Assembly (NCBI RefSeq): GCF_002355415.1
Contig: NZ_AP014936.1
Coordinates: 3,162,001 to 3,226,000, forward strand
From: Sulfurifustis variabilis
GTDB lineage: Bacteria > Pseudomonadota > Gammaproteobacteria > Acidiferrobacterales > Sulfurifustaceae
Direction: 5' to 3'
Length of the DNA: 64,000 bases
A model generated the notes under the pieces. That model was given only the letters and a program-made list of their open reading frames with translations. It made no database searches and was not told the DNA's origin. Below, one piece after another: positions 1-8,952 of this stretch; within the stretch, counting starts at the first letter, position 1, and every line of letters starts with the position of its first letter. The translations under genes and the position numbers were made by a program.

Positions 1-1
1 C

Positions 2-2149
2 CTGCTGCACGCGCGCAGCGCCCTGGTCGCGATCCTGATGCTGCCGGTCGGCGTGCTCATCGCCTTCATCGCCATGCGCTACCTCGGGCTCAACTCCAAC
101 ATCATGAGCCTCGGCGGCATCGCCATCGCCATCGGCGCGATGGTGGACGCGGCCATCGTCATGATCGAGAACGCGCACAAGCACCTCGAGAAGGCCGAGC
201 CCGGGACGCCGCGCGTGCAGATCCTGATCAATGCCTGCCGCGAAGTGGGCCCGGCGCTCTTCTTCAGCCTGCTCATCATCACCGTGTCCTTCCTGCCGGT
301 GTTCACGCTCGAGGCGCAGGAAGGACGGATGTTCAGCCCGCTCGCCTACACCAAGACCTTCGCCATGGCGGGCGCGGCGCTGCTCTCCGTCACGCTGGTG
401 CCGGCGCTCATGCTGATCTTCATCCGCGGGCGCGTGCCGCCCGAGCACAGGAACCCGATCGTGCGCTTCCTCATCTGGTCGTACCGGCCGATCATCGAAG
501 CGGTGCTTCGCTGGAAGAAGCTCACGATCCTCGCGGCGGTCGCCCTGCTCACCCTCACCGCCTACCCGGCGCTCCGGCTCGGCACCGAGTTCATGCCGAC
601 GTTGAACGAAGGCACGCTCCTGTTCATGCCCTCGACCCTGCCGTCCATCTCGGTGACGAAGGCGGCCGAACTGATGCAGGTGCAGGACAAGATCATCAAG
701 AGCTTTCCCGAGGTGGAGTCGGTGTTCGGCAAGGCCGGCCGCGCGGCCACCGCGACCGATCCGGCGCCGATCGAGATGATGGAGACGGTCGTGAACCTGA
801 AGCCCGAGAGCGAGTGGCGAGCCGGCATGACCGTCGACAAGCTCATCGCCGAGATGGACCAGGCGCTCCAGATCCCGGGCGTGGCGAACGCCTGGACCAT
901 GCCGATCAAGGCGCGCATCGACATGCTCTCGACCGGCATCCGCACGCCGATCGGCGTCAAGGTATTCGGCAAGGACCTCGCGGTCATCGAGCGGCTCGCC
1001 AGGGAGATCGAGGCGGTGGTGAAGACCGTGCCCGGCACCACCAGCGCCTACGCCGAGCGCCTCACCGGGGGCTACTACCTCGACATCGAGCCGGACGCCA
1101 TCGCGCTCGCCCGCTACGGGCTCGCGGTCGGCGACGTGCAGGAGGTAATCAGCATGGCCCTCGGGGCCGACATAGTGACGACCACGGTCGAGGGACTGGA
1201 GCGCTACGGGGTGGCGGTGCGCTACCCGCGCGACCTGCGCAGCGACCCCGACGCGATCGCGCGCCAGGTCCTGGTGCCGACGATGAACGGCGCCATGATC
1301 CCACTCGGGCAGCTCGCGAGCATCAAGCTGGTGAAAGGCCCGCCGAACATCCGCACCGAGAACGCGCTGCTCGCGGCCTACATCTACGTCGACATCCGCG
1401 ACCGCGACATCGGCGGTTACGTCGCCGAGGCGCAGCAGGCGGTGCGTGAGCGCGTCGACTTTCCGCCGGGCTACTACGCGACCTGGAGCGGCCAGTTCGA
1501 GTACATGGAACGGGCGAAGGAGAAGCTCAAGGTGGTCGTGCCGCTGACGCTGCTCATCATCTTCGTGCTGCTCTATCTCAACTTCCGGCGCTTCACCGAG
1601 ACGCTGATCGTCATGCTCTCGGTGCCGTTCGCGCTGGTCGGCGGCATCTGGCTCATGTACCTGCTCGGCTACAACCTGAGCGTGGCGGTGGCGGTCGGGT
1701 TCATCGCCCTCGCCGGCGTCGCCGCGGAGATCGGGGTGGTCATGCTCATCTACCTCGACCAGGCGCTGCTGCGCCTCGCGACCGAGCGGCAGCTCGCGGG
1801 CGAGCAGCTCACGGTCGCCGACCTCTACCAGGCGGTCGTGGAAGGCGCGCTGCTGCGCGTGCGGCCGATCATGATGACCGTGCTTGCCATCATCGCCGGG
1901 CTCCTGCCGATCATGTGGAGCGCGGGCGCCGGTTCGGAAGTGATGCGGCGGATCGCGGCGCCGATGGTGGGCGGGATGATCTCGGTCACGGTGCTCTCGC
2001 TGATCGTGATCCCTGCGGTCTACGCCGTGGTGAAGGAGTTCGCGATCCGGCACGGGTGGCTGCGGGTGGTCGCCCGACCGGAAAACGGACCCGTAACGGG
2101 GCCGGTGAGCACCGTGATGCTCGATGAGACGGGTCCGAGGCAGGCATGA
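2..2149 (+). CDS. cusA: CusA-type heavy-metal RND efflux pump, 3' part (5' end outside window)
   Basis: Inner-membrane pump of a tripartite metal exporter, driven by proton motive force. The frame is open to the left edge, so about 715 C-terminal residues of a roughly 1040-residue protein are present. The motif GAMVDAAIVMIENAHK is the copper/silver-type signature of TM4, and RIDMLSTG in the periplasmic domain carries the methionine that corresponds to a CusA metal ligand (family knowledge). Late hydrophobic segments (TM7-12, from about VVPLTLLIIFVLLYL) end the protein. Partner cusB and cusC genes would lie upstream, outside the window. Monovalent Cu/Ag specificity is inferred from the motifs and the copper genes downstream. 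Confidence 0.93.
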   Translation: MLHARSALVAILMLPVGVLIAFIAMRYLGLNSNIMSLGGIAIAIGAMVDAAIVMIENAHKHLEKAEPGTPRVQILINACREVGPALFFSLLIITVSFLPVFTLEAQEGRMFSPLAYTKTFAMAGAALLSVTLVPALMLIFIRGRVPPEHRNPIVRFLIWSYRPIIEAVLRWKKLTILAAVALLTLTAYPALRLGTEFMPTLNEGTLLFMPSTLPSISVTKAAELMQVQDKIIKSFPEVESVFGKAGRAATATDPAPIEMMETVVNLKPESEWRAGMTVDKLIAEMDQALQIPGVANAWTMPIKARIDMLSTGIRTPIGVKVFGKDLAVIERLAREIEAVVKTVPGTTSAYAERLTGGYYLDIEPDAIALARYGLAVGDVQEVISMALGADIVTTTVEGLERYGVAVRYPRDLRSDPDAIARQVLVPTMNGAMIPLGQLASIKLVKGPPNIRTENALLAAYIYVDIRDRDIGGYVAEAQQAVRERVDFPPGYYATWSGQFEYMERAKEKLKVVVPLTLLIIFVLLYLNFRRFTETLIVMLSVPFALVGGIWLMYLLGYNLSVAVAVGFIALAGVAAEIGVVMLIYLDQALLRLATERQLAGEQLTVADLYQAVVEGALLRVRPIMMTVLAIIAGLLPIMWSAGAGSEVMRRIAAPMVGGMISVTVLSLIVIPAVYAVVKEFAIRHGWLRVVARPENGPVTGPVSTVMLDETGPRQA

Positions 2150-2174
2150 CCGTATCGCCTAACGGAGCGGAGAG

Positions 2175-2912
2175 ATGACCTGTTGCTGCTGCCCGCATAG
2201 CGCGGACGCCGGCCGGCTGTTTTCGCGCCTGGCTCGCCGCTACCGTCGCCGCTACCAGCGGGCGGGTCTGGAGGCGAGCCAGCGGCAGCTCATCGAAGGT
2301 CTTCGCCGTGCCGGCTTCGAGGGTCGCACGCTCCTCGAGATCGGCAGCGGCGTCGGTTACCTGCACCAGCTCTTGCTTGAGGCCGGGGCGAGGCGCGCGG
2401 TCGGGATCGAGCTCGCCGAGGCGATGATCGTCGAGGCCCGGGAACAGGCAAGCGCGCGCGGGCTTGAAGGCCGCACGGAATACCACGCGGGTGACTTCAC
2501 AGATCTTGCCGATACCCTTGCTCCCGCCGACGTCACGATCCTCGACAAGGTCATCTGCTGTTACCCGGATGCCGAACGGCTCGTGCACTGCTCCCTCGCC
2601 AAGACCCGTCGGGTCTACGCCTTCACCCTGCCGCGCAACCGCTGGTACACCCGCCTGGGCGTCGGGCTGATCGCCTCCGGGATGCGGCTCATCGGCTCTC
2701 GCTTTCGTCCGTACGTCTACGATCCGGAGCACATCGCGCGCTGGGTTACCGCGGCCGGGTTCCGCATGAGCTTCGAAGCCAAAACGCTCGTCTGGCTCAC
2801 GCGAATCTATACGCGAGGCGATCCGGAAGCTGAAAGGCGGTTACCGTCCCGGCTCGTTTCCGCTGCGGACGATGTCGGGCGCTGCACGGAGCCCACCCAG
2901 GCCGGAGGATAG
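2175..2912 (+). CDS. class I SAM-dependent methyltransferase
   Basis: 245 residues. Motif I is LLEIGSGVGYL (about residues 54-64), followed by the acidic end of strand 2 (GIELAEAM) and GDFTD, the usual Rossmann-fold SAM-binding order. The N-terminus MTCCCCPH is unusually cysteine-rich and could bind metal. The substrate cannot be told; the fold resembles small-molecule methyltransferases. It starts 25 bases after the cusA stop, with GGAGAG in front, and precedes a thioredoxin-like gene, so it is probably co-transcribed with the metal genes. A role in methylating a metal or metalloid is possible but no specific signature supports it. Confidence 0.8.
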   Translation: MTCCCCPHSADAGRLFSRLARRYRRRYQRAGLEASQRQLIEGLRRAGFEGRTLLEIGSGVGYLHQLLLEAGARRAVGIELAEAMIVEAREQASARGLEGRTEYHAGDFTDLADTLAPADVTILDKVICCYPDAERLVHCSLAKTRRVYAFTLPRNRWYTRLGVGLIASGMRLIGSRFRPYVYDPEHIARWVTAAGFRMSFEAKTLVWLTRIYTRGDPEAERRLPSRLVSAADDVGRCTEPTQAGG

Positions 2913-2916
2913 GCTC

Positions 2917-3540
2917 ATGAAGCGCATGGTGCTGGCATCTGTCGTCCTGCTCGCGGCGTTCGCACTCGGGCTGACGGTGTATAGCTATAGCCGATCCGCG
3001 CGCGATGTCCCATCGGGGCTGGCCCTCGCTGATGCCTCGGCGGCCAGGAAGTCGGGATTCCCCTTGAGACTGCACGCGACTCCGCGCGCGGTACCGGACA
3101 TCCGCTTTCAGGACGACGCCGGACGTCAAATGAGCCTTGCGGACTTTCGCGGTCGCGTGGTGCTCCTCAACCTCTGGGCGACATGGTGCCCGCCGTGCCG
3201 CAAGGAGATACCGAGCCTCGACCGGCTACAGACCAAGGTCGGCGGACCGGATTTCGAGGTGGTCGCGCTCTCGATCGACCACGACGGTGTCTCCGCGGTG
3301 CAGCGTTTTTACAAGGAGATCGGCATACGGGCCCTGAAGATTTACATCGATCCCACGACCGACGCCACCTATCGCCTTGGCATCACCGGGATACCGGGGA
3401 CGCTGCTCCTCGACCGCGAGGGCCGCGAGATCGGCCGCGCGCTCGGGCCGGCCGAGTGGGACAGCCCGGAGTCGCTCGCGCTGATCCGCCGGGCGATCGG
3501 TGGCGGTCCGTCTGCGGCCGAACGCGCGAAGCGCGAGTGA
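2917..3540 (+). CDS. TlpA/ResA-family membrane-anchored thiol-disulfide oxidoreductase
   Basis: 207 residues. An N-terminal hydrophobic segment (VLASVVLLAAFALGLTVY) anchors a periplasmic thioredoxin fold. The active site is WATWCPPC (CxxC), with the cis-proline region GITGIPGTLLL later, as in TlpA/ResA proteins that reduce apocytochrome c or cupredoxin-site thiols. ATG 2917 is chosen over the upstream in-frame ATG at 2872 because GGAGGA lies 7 bases before it and the protein then begins with its signal anchor. It is directly followed by a CcdA-like gene, the usual electron donor across the membrane. Confidence 0.88.
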   Translation: MKRMVLASVVLLAAFALGLTVYSYSRSARDVPSGLALADASAARKSGFPLRLHATPRAVPDIRFQDDAGRQMSLADFRGRVVLLNLWATWCPPCRKEIPSLDRLQTKVGGPDFEVVALSIDHDGVSAVQRFYKEIGIRALKIYIDPTTDATYRLGITGIPGTLLLDREGREIGRALGPAEWDSPESLALIRRAIGGGPSAAERAKRE

Positions 3541-3554
3541 CGGAGTCGCGACGC

Positions 3555-4292
3555 ATGGAGTTCTCCTTCGGTCTCTTCACCGTCTTTCTCGCGGGCCTGA
3601 TCTCGTTTCTCTCGCCGTGCGTGCTGCCCCTCGTGCCGGCTTACCTCTCCTACGTCGCCGGCGAATCGATCGACGAGCTCAGGATCGCGGCGCGGCCGCG
3701 GCTCGCGGTGCTGGGCCTGAGCGCCTGCTTCGTGCTCGGCTTCTCGAGCGTGTTCCTGCTCTTCGGGGCGAGCGCGACCGCCCTGGGTCGCTTGTTCCTT
3801 GCCTACCGCTACGAAGCGAACCTGGTTGCCGGCGCTTTAGTGATCGCCTTCGGCCTCTTCATGACCGGGCTCCTCACCCCGCGGCTCCTCGCGCGCGACT
3901 ACCGGCTCGTGCACAAGCTGCCGCACTTCGCCGGCGCCCGGCCGCTCGGGGCGGGCGTCCTCGGCGTCGCGTTCGGCTTCGGGTGGACGCCCTGCATCGG
4001 CCCGGTGCTCGGATCGATCCTCACGCTGAGCGCAACGACCGAGGCGGTGACCCAGGGTATCGCCCTGCTGGGCGTCTATGCGCTGGGCCTCGGGGTGCCC
4101 TTTCTCCTCGTGGCCGCCTTCACCGAGACCTTCGTCGCCCACTTGGGCGTGCTGCGCCGCTTCGGCCGCCCGCTTCACGTCGCCGCCGGTCTCGTCCTCA
4201 TTGCGCTCGGGCTGGCGATGATCACCGGGAAGCTCTCGGCCTTCGCGTTTTGGCTGCTCGACACCTTTCCGGTACTGGGCCGGATCGGTTGA
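3555..4292 (+). CDS. ccdA: CcdA-like cytochrome c biogenesis / thiol-reducing membrane protein
   Basis: 245 residues with about six hydrophobic segments and almost no soluble domain. The N-terminus has the family signature FLSPCVLPLVPAY, and the second half has GFGWTPCIGPVLGSIL; the two cysteines in these pseudo-repeats shuttle electrons from cytoplasmic thioredoxin to periplasmic partners in CcdA/DsbD. It has no N- or C-terminal thioredoxin domain, so it is the short CcdA type. Likely partners are the TlpA-like protein just upstream and the thioredoxin-like protein at 5209. Long overlapping frames through this gene are shadows; the start is set by the motif and ATG position. Confidence 0.92.
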   Translation: MEFSFGLFTVFLAGLISFLSPCVLPLVPAYLSYVAGESIDELRIAARPRLAVLGLSACFVLGFSSVFLLFGASATALGRLFLAYRYEANLVAGALVIAFGLFMTGLLTPRLLARDYRLVHKLPHFAGARPLGAGVLGVAFGFGWTPCIGPVLGSILTLSATTEAVTQGIALLGVYALGLGVPFLLVAAFTETFVAHLGVLRRFGRPLHVAAGLVLIALGLAMITGKLSAFAFWLLDTFPVLGRIG

Positions 4293-4312
4293 GTCGAAGG
4301 AGGATTCTTGTG

Positions 4313-5212
4313 ATGGCTCGCTCAAACAGCTGGTTCGCCGTGATCGCCGTGGCCGCCGCCGTGCTTGCGGTATTCGCCTGGCCGACACCGGCCCTGACGC
4401 TGCATCACGTCCACGGTCTCGTCTTCAGCGCGGACGGGGAGAGCCTGATGATTCCATCGCACGACGGGCTCGCGCTCTACCGCGACGGTCGCTGGAGCAA
4501 GGCAAGCGGCCCCGAGCACGACTACATGGGCTTCGCCCGCAGCCGCGACGCGCTCTACAGCAGCGGCCACCCGGCGCCGGGGTCGGGCCTGCCGAACCCG
4601 TTCGGCCTGCTGCGCAGCACCGACGGCGGGAAGACCTGGGAGCGCCTCGGACTCGAAGGCGAGGCCGATTTTCATCTCCTGGCTGTGAGCTACGAGACGG
4701 GCGCGGTCTACGTGTCCAACCCGGCGCCCAACTCGCGCATGCCCGCCCCCGGCATCTACTGGACGGCCGATCGCGGCACGACCTGGCGGCGGGCCGCCGC
4801 GGAGGGCCTGGCGGGCCGGCTCTTTGCGCTCGCGGTCCATCCGCGCAAGCCGGAGATCGTCGCCGTCGGAACCGAACGCGGGCTCTTTCTCACGCGCGAT
4901 CACGGCGGGCGCTTCGAGCGGATCGGCGGGGCTACGCCGGTGACGGCGGTCGCCTTCGATCTGGCGGGCGAGCACCTCTGGTTGGGCAGCATGGACCGTG
5001 CGGCCACGCTCGCGCGGCTTCGTACCGACAACTCCGCGGCCGGACCGCTTTCGTTGCCGCCGCTTGCCCCGCAGGACGCGGTGGCCTACATCACGCAGAA
5101 TCCGGCTGATCCCGACCACTGGGCGATCGCGACCTTCACGCGGGACGTCTACCTGACGACCGACGCGGGAAAGAACTGGCAGCAACTCGTACGTGGAGGC
5201 GAGACGCGATGA
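4313..5212 (+). CDS. F510_1955-type glycosylhydrolase-like exported beta-propeller protein
   Basis: 299 residues. It has a signal-like N-terminus (VIAVAAAVLAVFAWPTPAL) and repeated BNR/sortilin-type elements: STDGGKTWERL, TADRGTTWRR, TRDHGGRFERI and TTDAGKNWQQL. These Asp-box repeats make a beta-propeller. The family is often labelled glycosyl hydrolase but catalysis is not established, and its members commonly sit with copper or thiol-redox genes. GTG 4310 and ATG 4313 are both possible starts; AAGGAGG at 4297-4303 fits either. The stop overlaps the next start by ATGA. Confidence 0.8.
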   Translation: MARSNSWFAVIAVAAAVLAVFAWPTPALTLHHVHGLVFSADGESLMIPSHDGLALYRDGRWSKASGPEHDYMGFARSRDALYSSGHPAPGSGLPNPFGLLRSTDGGKTWERLGLEGEADFHLLAVSYETGAVYVSNPAPNSRMPAPGIYWTADRGTTWRRAAAEGLAGRLFALAVHPRKPEIVAVGTERGLFLTRDHGGRFERIGGATPVTAVAFDLAGEHLWLGSMDRAATLARLRTDNSAAGPLSLPPLAPQDAVAYITQNPADPDHWAIATFTRDVYLTTDAGKNWQQLVRGGETR

Positions 5213-5748
5213 GCAGGACGAAGCGTTTCCGGAGCGCGGCCGCGACGATGGCGGTTGTCCTGCTCCTCGCGGCGTGGCCAGTCCGTGCGGGCGAGCTGAC
5301 CGGCTGGCATTACCTGGAACAGACACGCATCGCCTGGCGTCCTTACGGTGAAGCCGCCTTTGCCGAGGCCCGCCGGATCGGAAAGCCGCTCTTCGTCCTC
5401 GTCTTCGCCGATTGGTGCGAATGGTGTCGCAAGTACGAGGTCGAGACGCTCGAAACCGATGCGATCCGGGAGCGACTCGAGCGGGACTACATACCGGTCG
5501 CCGTCGACCATACGACTCAGCGGAGTCTCGCCAAGCAGCTCGGCGCGAAGCTCGTGCCCACGACCCTCCTTCTCACTCCCGAAGGAGAGAAGCTCCTGCG
5601 CTTCTACGGAGTACAACCGGCGGCCGCGCTCGCCGACACGCTCGACCGGGCGAATGTGCTCTGGAAGCGGGGCGAGATACCGCAGCCCGATTTCGGGGAC
5701 ATCGAGACGTGTTGCCCGCTCGAGGACGCAACCGGCGACAAGCGTTGA
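5209..5748 (+). CDS. periplasmic thioredoxin-fold protein (DsbD-gamma/SoxW-like)
   Basis: 179 residues with a signal peptide (AATMAVVLLLAAWPVRAG). The active site is FADWCEWCRKYE (CxxC), and LVPTTLLLTPEG supplies the cis-proline loop. This resembles the C-terminal thioredoxin domain of DsbD or SoxW, which receive electrons from CcdA-type proteins. The C-terminal DIETCCPLED has an adjacent cysteine pair that could bind copper. Coupled to the upstream gene by an ATGA overlap; the multicopper oxidase follows after 18 bases. A role in keeping copper-site thiols reduced is inferred from this setting. Confidence 0.85.
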   Translation: MSRTKRFRSAAATMAVVLLLAAWPVRAGELTGWHYLEQTRIAWRPYGEAAFAEARRIGKPLFVLVFADWCEWCRKYEVETLETDAIRERLERDYIPVAVDHTTQRSLAKQLGAKLVPTTLLLTPEGEKLLRFYGVQPAAALADTLDRANVLWKRGEIPQPDFGDIETCCPLEDATGDKR

Positions 5749-5766
5749 ACCATCAGGAGGAGAACC

Positions 5767-7419
5767 ATGGCCACAAATCGCCGCCTTTCTCCGTATGACG
5801 CCGGGCGAGTGACCCGCCGGGACATGTTGCGCTATCTCGGCGCCGCCGGCCTGGCGGGCATCACCGGCATCGGCCTTGCGGGCGGGAGCCGCGCGGGCAA
5901 CAGCAGGGCAGTCACGAAGGATGTCGAGATCCTGCTGACGGCAAGACCCGGGCAAGCACGGCTACTCCCGGGGACACCGACGCAGGTGCTGCGCTTCGAC
6001 GCCTCGGTCGTCCGCGGCGATCCCGCCGCGGTGGCGCCCTCCCCCGGCGGCTACCTCGGCCCCACGCTGCGGCTGAAAAAGGGCCAGCGCGTGCGCATCC
6101 GCTTCGATAACCGGCTTACCGAGCCGAGCATCGTGCACTGGCACGGCCTGCACCTGCCCGACGAGATGGACGGGCACCCGCGCTTCGCGGTCGCCGGCGG
6201 CGGAAGCTACCACTACGAATTCACGGTCAACGATCGCGCCGGCACGTACTGGTACCACCCGCACCCGCACGGCCGCACGGGCCCGCAGATCTACTACGGC
6301 CTCGCGGGACTGCTCCTGATCAGTGACGACGAGGAGCGCACGCTCGGCCTGCCGCAGGACGAGCAGGACATCGCGCTCGTGATCCAGGACCGCACCTTCG
6401 GCGCCGACAACCAGCTCCGCACGCTCGGCAGGGGGATGATGATGGAGCGGATGATGGGCTTCCTCGGCAAGGACATTCTGGTGAACGGTCAGCCCGGTTA
6501 CACGCTCACCGTTTCGCCCCGCGCGTATCGGCTGCGCCTGCTCAATGCCTCGAACGCACGCATCTACAAACTCGCCTGGAGCGACGGTACGCCGCTTCAC
6601 GTCATTGCCACCGACGGCGGGCTGCTCACGCGGCCAGCAGAACGACCTTATGCCATGCTCGCGCCCGGCGAGCGGGTCGAGCTCTGGGTCGACTTCAGCC
6701 GCTATGCCGACGGCGGCGAGCTCGCGCTCAAGAGCCTGCCCTTCGAGGGCGGCATGGCCATGCGCGGCATGATGGGAGGCGGGATGATGAGAGGCATGAT
6801 GGGCCGGGGCGGCATGATGGACGGGATGATGGGCGACACGATGTCGCGCATGAACGAGGGGATGATGGGCGGGCCGGCCAACGGCCGTGAGCTCGATCTG
6901 CTCACCGTGCGCATCGCGCGCGGCCGGCCGGCAAAGAGCGAGCCGCCCGCGCGCCTCGCGCGCGTCCCGCCGGCCGGGAGCGGAGACGCGCGCAACGCCG
7001 GCAACCCCCGCACCTTCCGCCTCGCCATGGGCATGATGGAGTGGACCCTGAACGGCCGCACCTTCGAGATGAACGCGGCCGCCGCCGACGAGCGCGTGGC
7101 GCTCGGCGCCACCGAGGTGTGGGAACTCGCGAACGAAGCCTCGATGGGAATGATGGGCATGATGGCCCACCCGATGCACATCCACGGCGTCCAGTTCCGG
7201 GTCGTCGGGCGCGAGGTGCTGCCCGGGCTGCGGGAGGCCTACGCGACGGTGCGCGAAGGCTTCGTCGACGAGGGCTGGAAGGACACGGTGCTCGTCATGC
7301 CCGGGGAACGGGTGAGGCTGATGTTACGGTTCGAGGACTATAAGGGTCTCTTTCCCTACCACTGCCACAACCTCGAGCACGCGGATCTCGGCATGATGCG
7401 GAACTATCGCGTCGTCTAG
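5767..7419 (+). CDS. Tat-exported multicopper oxidase with Met-rich insert (CueO-like)
   Basis: 550 residues, three cupredoxin domains. The Tat signal has RR at residues 17-18 (TRRDMLRYLG). The copper-ligand motifs are all present: HWHGLHLP, YWYHPHPHG, HPMHIHGVQF and HCHNLEHADLGMM (type 1, 2 and 3 sites). Residues about 326-371 are a methionine-rich insert of GGMM/GMM units, as in CueO-like cuprous oxidases, where such a segment binds Cu(I). The gene starts at AGGAGGAGAACC-ATG. Expected role: periplasmic oxidation of Cu(I) to the less toxic Cu(II). A separate copA-type oxidase lies at 46446-48302, so the window has two distinct oxidases. Confidence 0.92.
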   Translation: MATNRRLSPYDAGRVTRRDMLRYLGAAGLAGITGIGLAGGSRAGNSRAVTKDVEILLTARPGQARLLPGTPTQVLRFDASVVRGDPAAVAPSPGGYLGPTLRLKKGQRVRIRFDNRLTEPSIVHWHGLHLPDEMDGHPRFAVAGGGSYHYEFTVNDRAGTYWYHPHPHGRTGPQIYYGLAGLLLISDDEERTLGLPQDEQDIALVIQDRTFGADNQLRTLGRGMMMERMMGFLGKDILVNGQPGYTLTVSPRAYRLRLLNASNARIYKLAWSDGTPLHVIATDGGLLTRPAERPYAMLAPGERVELWVDFSRYADGGELALKSLPFEGGMAMRGMMGGGMMRGMMGRGGMMDGMMGDTMSRMNEGMMGGPANGRELDLLTVRIARGRPAKSEPPARLARVPPAGSGDARNAGNPRTFRLAMGMMEWTLNGRTFEMNAAAADERVALGATEVWELANEASMGMMGMMAHPMHIHGVQFRVVGREVLPGLREAYATVREGFVDEGWKDTVLVMPGERVRLMLRFEDYKGLFPYHCHNLEHADLGMMRNYRVV

Positions 7420-7431
7420 GTAGGGAGGGCG

Positions 7432-8052
7432 ATGCGATCGTTACCGAATCGGGTTGTCCGTGGGTGGCAACGTTGCCTTCCCGGTCTCCTCGTGATCACG
7501 CTGCTCCTCCCCGCGTGTACCGAGTCCCCGGCGCTCCGCGGGATGGACTTGAGCGGCGTCGACTGGGGCCGCGACTTCACGCTCGTCTCGCATCAGCGCC
7601 CGCCGGTCTCGACCGAAGCGTTCCGCGGCAAGGTGCTGATCCTGTTCTTCGGCTACACCCACTGCCCCGACATCTGCGGCCCGACGCTCGCGAAGCTTGC
7701 GGCGCTGCAAAAGGAGCTCGGCCCCGAGGCCGAGCACGTCCAAGTCCTGTTCGTCACTATCGACCCCGAGCGCGACACCCCCGAGCAGCTCAGGCGCTTC
7801 GTGCCTCAGTTCGACCCCCGCTTCATCGGTCTCACGGGAACACCCGAGGAAATCGCGGCGGCAGCGCGGGAATACAAGGTGGGCTACATGAGTCACCCGG
7901 GCTCACGGACCGCCTCGTCGATCATCCAGCACTCAGGCAACGTCTTCGTCAAGGATCAACGCGGCAGACCGCGTAGCTTGTTCGCAAACGAAACCCCGGT
8001 GGTCGACATGGCACACGATGTCCAACTCTTGCTGAAATCGGAGATGCGATGA
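7432..8052 (+). CDS. SCO1/SenC/PrrC-family copper chaperone lipoprotein
   Basis: 206 residues. A lipobox (LLPAC) follows an N-terminal hydrophobic stretch, so a lipid anchor is likely. The copper site is GYTHCPDICGPTL (CxxxC) together with the later histidine in IQHSGNVFV; these three residues bind Cu in SCO proteins. SCO proteins load the CuA site of cytochrome oxidase or act as thiol reductases. It follows the multicopper oxidase by 12 bases with a GGGAGGG ribosome site, so it belongs to the same transcript. Its stop overlaps a tiny ORF. Confidence 0.9.
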   Translation: MRSLPNRVVRGWQRCLPGLLVITLLLPACTESPALRGMDLSGVDWGRDFTLVSHQRPPVSTEAFRGKVLILFFGYTHCPDICGPTLAKLAALQKELGPEAEHVQVLFVTIDPERDTPEQLRRFVPQFDPRFIGLTGTPEEIAAAAREYKVGYMSHPGSRTASSIIQHSGNVFVKDQRGRPRSLFANETPVVDMAHDVQLLLKSEMR

Positions 8053-8138
8053 CGATGGCAGGCGAGGCGCGCGCGCTGCCCGAGCGCCCTCGGAACAAGG
8101 ATCAACGGATGGAACGCGTGGAACACGGAGGTGGGTGA
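8049..8138 (+). CDS. possible 29-codon coupling ORF
   Basis: ATG 8049 overlaps the SCO stop as ATGA, and this frame's TGA (8136-8138) touches the start of the SHOCT gene. The predicted peptide is basic (many Arg, a short His/Gly tail), with no recognised domain and no cysteine. Its only support is the exact stop/start geometry on both sides, which would suit a translational bridge. It may equally be chance. Confidence 0.2.
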   Translation: MTMAGEARALPERPRNKDQRMERVEHGGG

Positions 8139-8374
8139 TGATGATGCCGGGTCCCATGGGCGGTTGGGACGGCGGACTGGCGCTGCTGCTCTTGTTCCTC
8201 GGCCTGATCGTCCTGGCGGTCGTACTGCTCGTCAGGCGGCTCGGCGGCGGAACGGGCCGTGGGGGCACGATCCGGGAAGGGCGATCGGCGCTGCGCATCC
8301 TGGAGGAGCGCTACGCGCGCGGCGAGGTCGAGCGCCAGGAGTTCGAGCGCAAGCGGCGCGACTTGACGGGTTGA
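8138..8374 (+). CDS. small SHOCT-domain membrane protein
   Basis: 78 residues: one TM helix (LALLLLFLGLIVLAVVLLV), then a C-terminal SHOCT helix pair (ALRILEERYARGEVERQEFE, then RKRRDL). SHOCT is a short oligomerisation domain found at protein ends. GGAGG at 8127-8131 suits ATG 8138; GTG 8135 is an in-frame alternative. A second SHOCT protein (49625-49864) has the same layout, and a 21-nt piece of this gene's SHOCT end recurs at 20772. Last gene of the plus-strand block. Confidence 0.8.
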   Translation: MMMPGPMGGWDGGLALLLLFLGLIVLAVVLLVRRLGGGTGRGGTIREGRSALRILEERYARGEVERQEFERKRRDLTG

Positions 8375-8426
8375 TCTGTCGCCGGCGCCGCGTCACTGGA
8401 CAGCCACATTGCCGCCCTACCGAAGG

Positions 8427-8439
8427 CGAGCGTGGCTCG
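8427..8439. terminator. short GC hairpin between convergent genes
   Basis: CGAGC-GTG-GCTCG forms a perfect 5-bp stem with a 3-nt loop between the stops of the SHOCT gene (plus) and bacterioferritin (minus). There is no T-tract on either side, so intrinsic termination is only a possibility. Confidence 0.25.
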
Positions 8440-8467
8440 ACCGGCAGGCGCCGTCGCCCCGCTCGCA

Positions 8468-8932
8468 CTACATCTGAGACTGGAGGTAGCTCTGCAGGCC
8501 GAGCCGATCGATCAGGCCCAACTGCGTCTCCAGCCAGTCGATGTGCTCTTCCGTTTGCTCGAGAATGTCCTCCAGCAAGTCACGAGAGACGTAGTCGCCC
8601 CGGCTCTCGCAGAGGGCAACCCCGTCCTGCAGCCGTGCGCGGATATCGGTCTCGAGTTTCAGGTCGAGTTTCAACATCTCGCCCGGCCGCTCGCCGATCA
8701 GGAGCTTGCCAAGGTCCTGGAGGTTGGGCAACCCTTCAAGAAATAGAATACGCTCGATGAGCTTGTCCGCGCGCTTCATCTCGTCGATGGATGCCTTGTA
8801 GACGCGCTCGTTGAGCTTGCCCAGGCCCCAGTTCTTGTACATGCGCGCGTGCAGGAAATACTGGTTGATGGCCGTGAGCGCCTGGGTCAGCACTTTGTTC
8901 AAGTGTTCGATGACCTTTGCATCGCCCTTCAC
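8468..8932 (-). CDS. bfr: bacterioferritin subunit with haem ligand but degenerate ferroxidase site
   Basis: 154 residues, full length for Bfr. Aligned by eye to E. coli Bfr without gaps up to residue 133. Met52 (haem ligand), Glu51, Glu94 and His130 are kept, but three ferroxidase ligands are changed: Glu18 to Ala, His54 to Arg, Glu127 to Thr. This subunit should bind haem yet oxidise iron poorly. The GTG start at 8932 is chosen because AGGAGG lies six bases upstream; a longer upstream frame lacks homology. It follows the other bfr gene by 20 bases, so the two probably form a mixed 24-mer shell. Confidence 0.9.
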   Translation of the reverse strand: MKGDAKVIEHLNKVLTQALTAINQYFLHARMYKNWGLGKLNERVYKASIDEMKRADKLIERILFLEGLPNLQDLGKLLIGERPGEMLKLDLKLETDIRARLQDGVALCESRGDYVSRDLLEDILEQTEEHIDWLETQLGLIDRLGLQSYLQSQM

Positions 8933-8952
8933 GTTCACCCTCCTTGGCGCGT

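Noticed and set aside
3183-3554. Upstream extension of the CcdA-like gene
   Set aside because: Reads antisense-like Arg/Pro residues over the TlpA gene; the membrane protein starts with its own motif at 3555.
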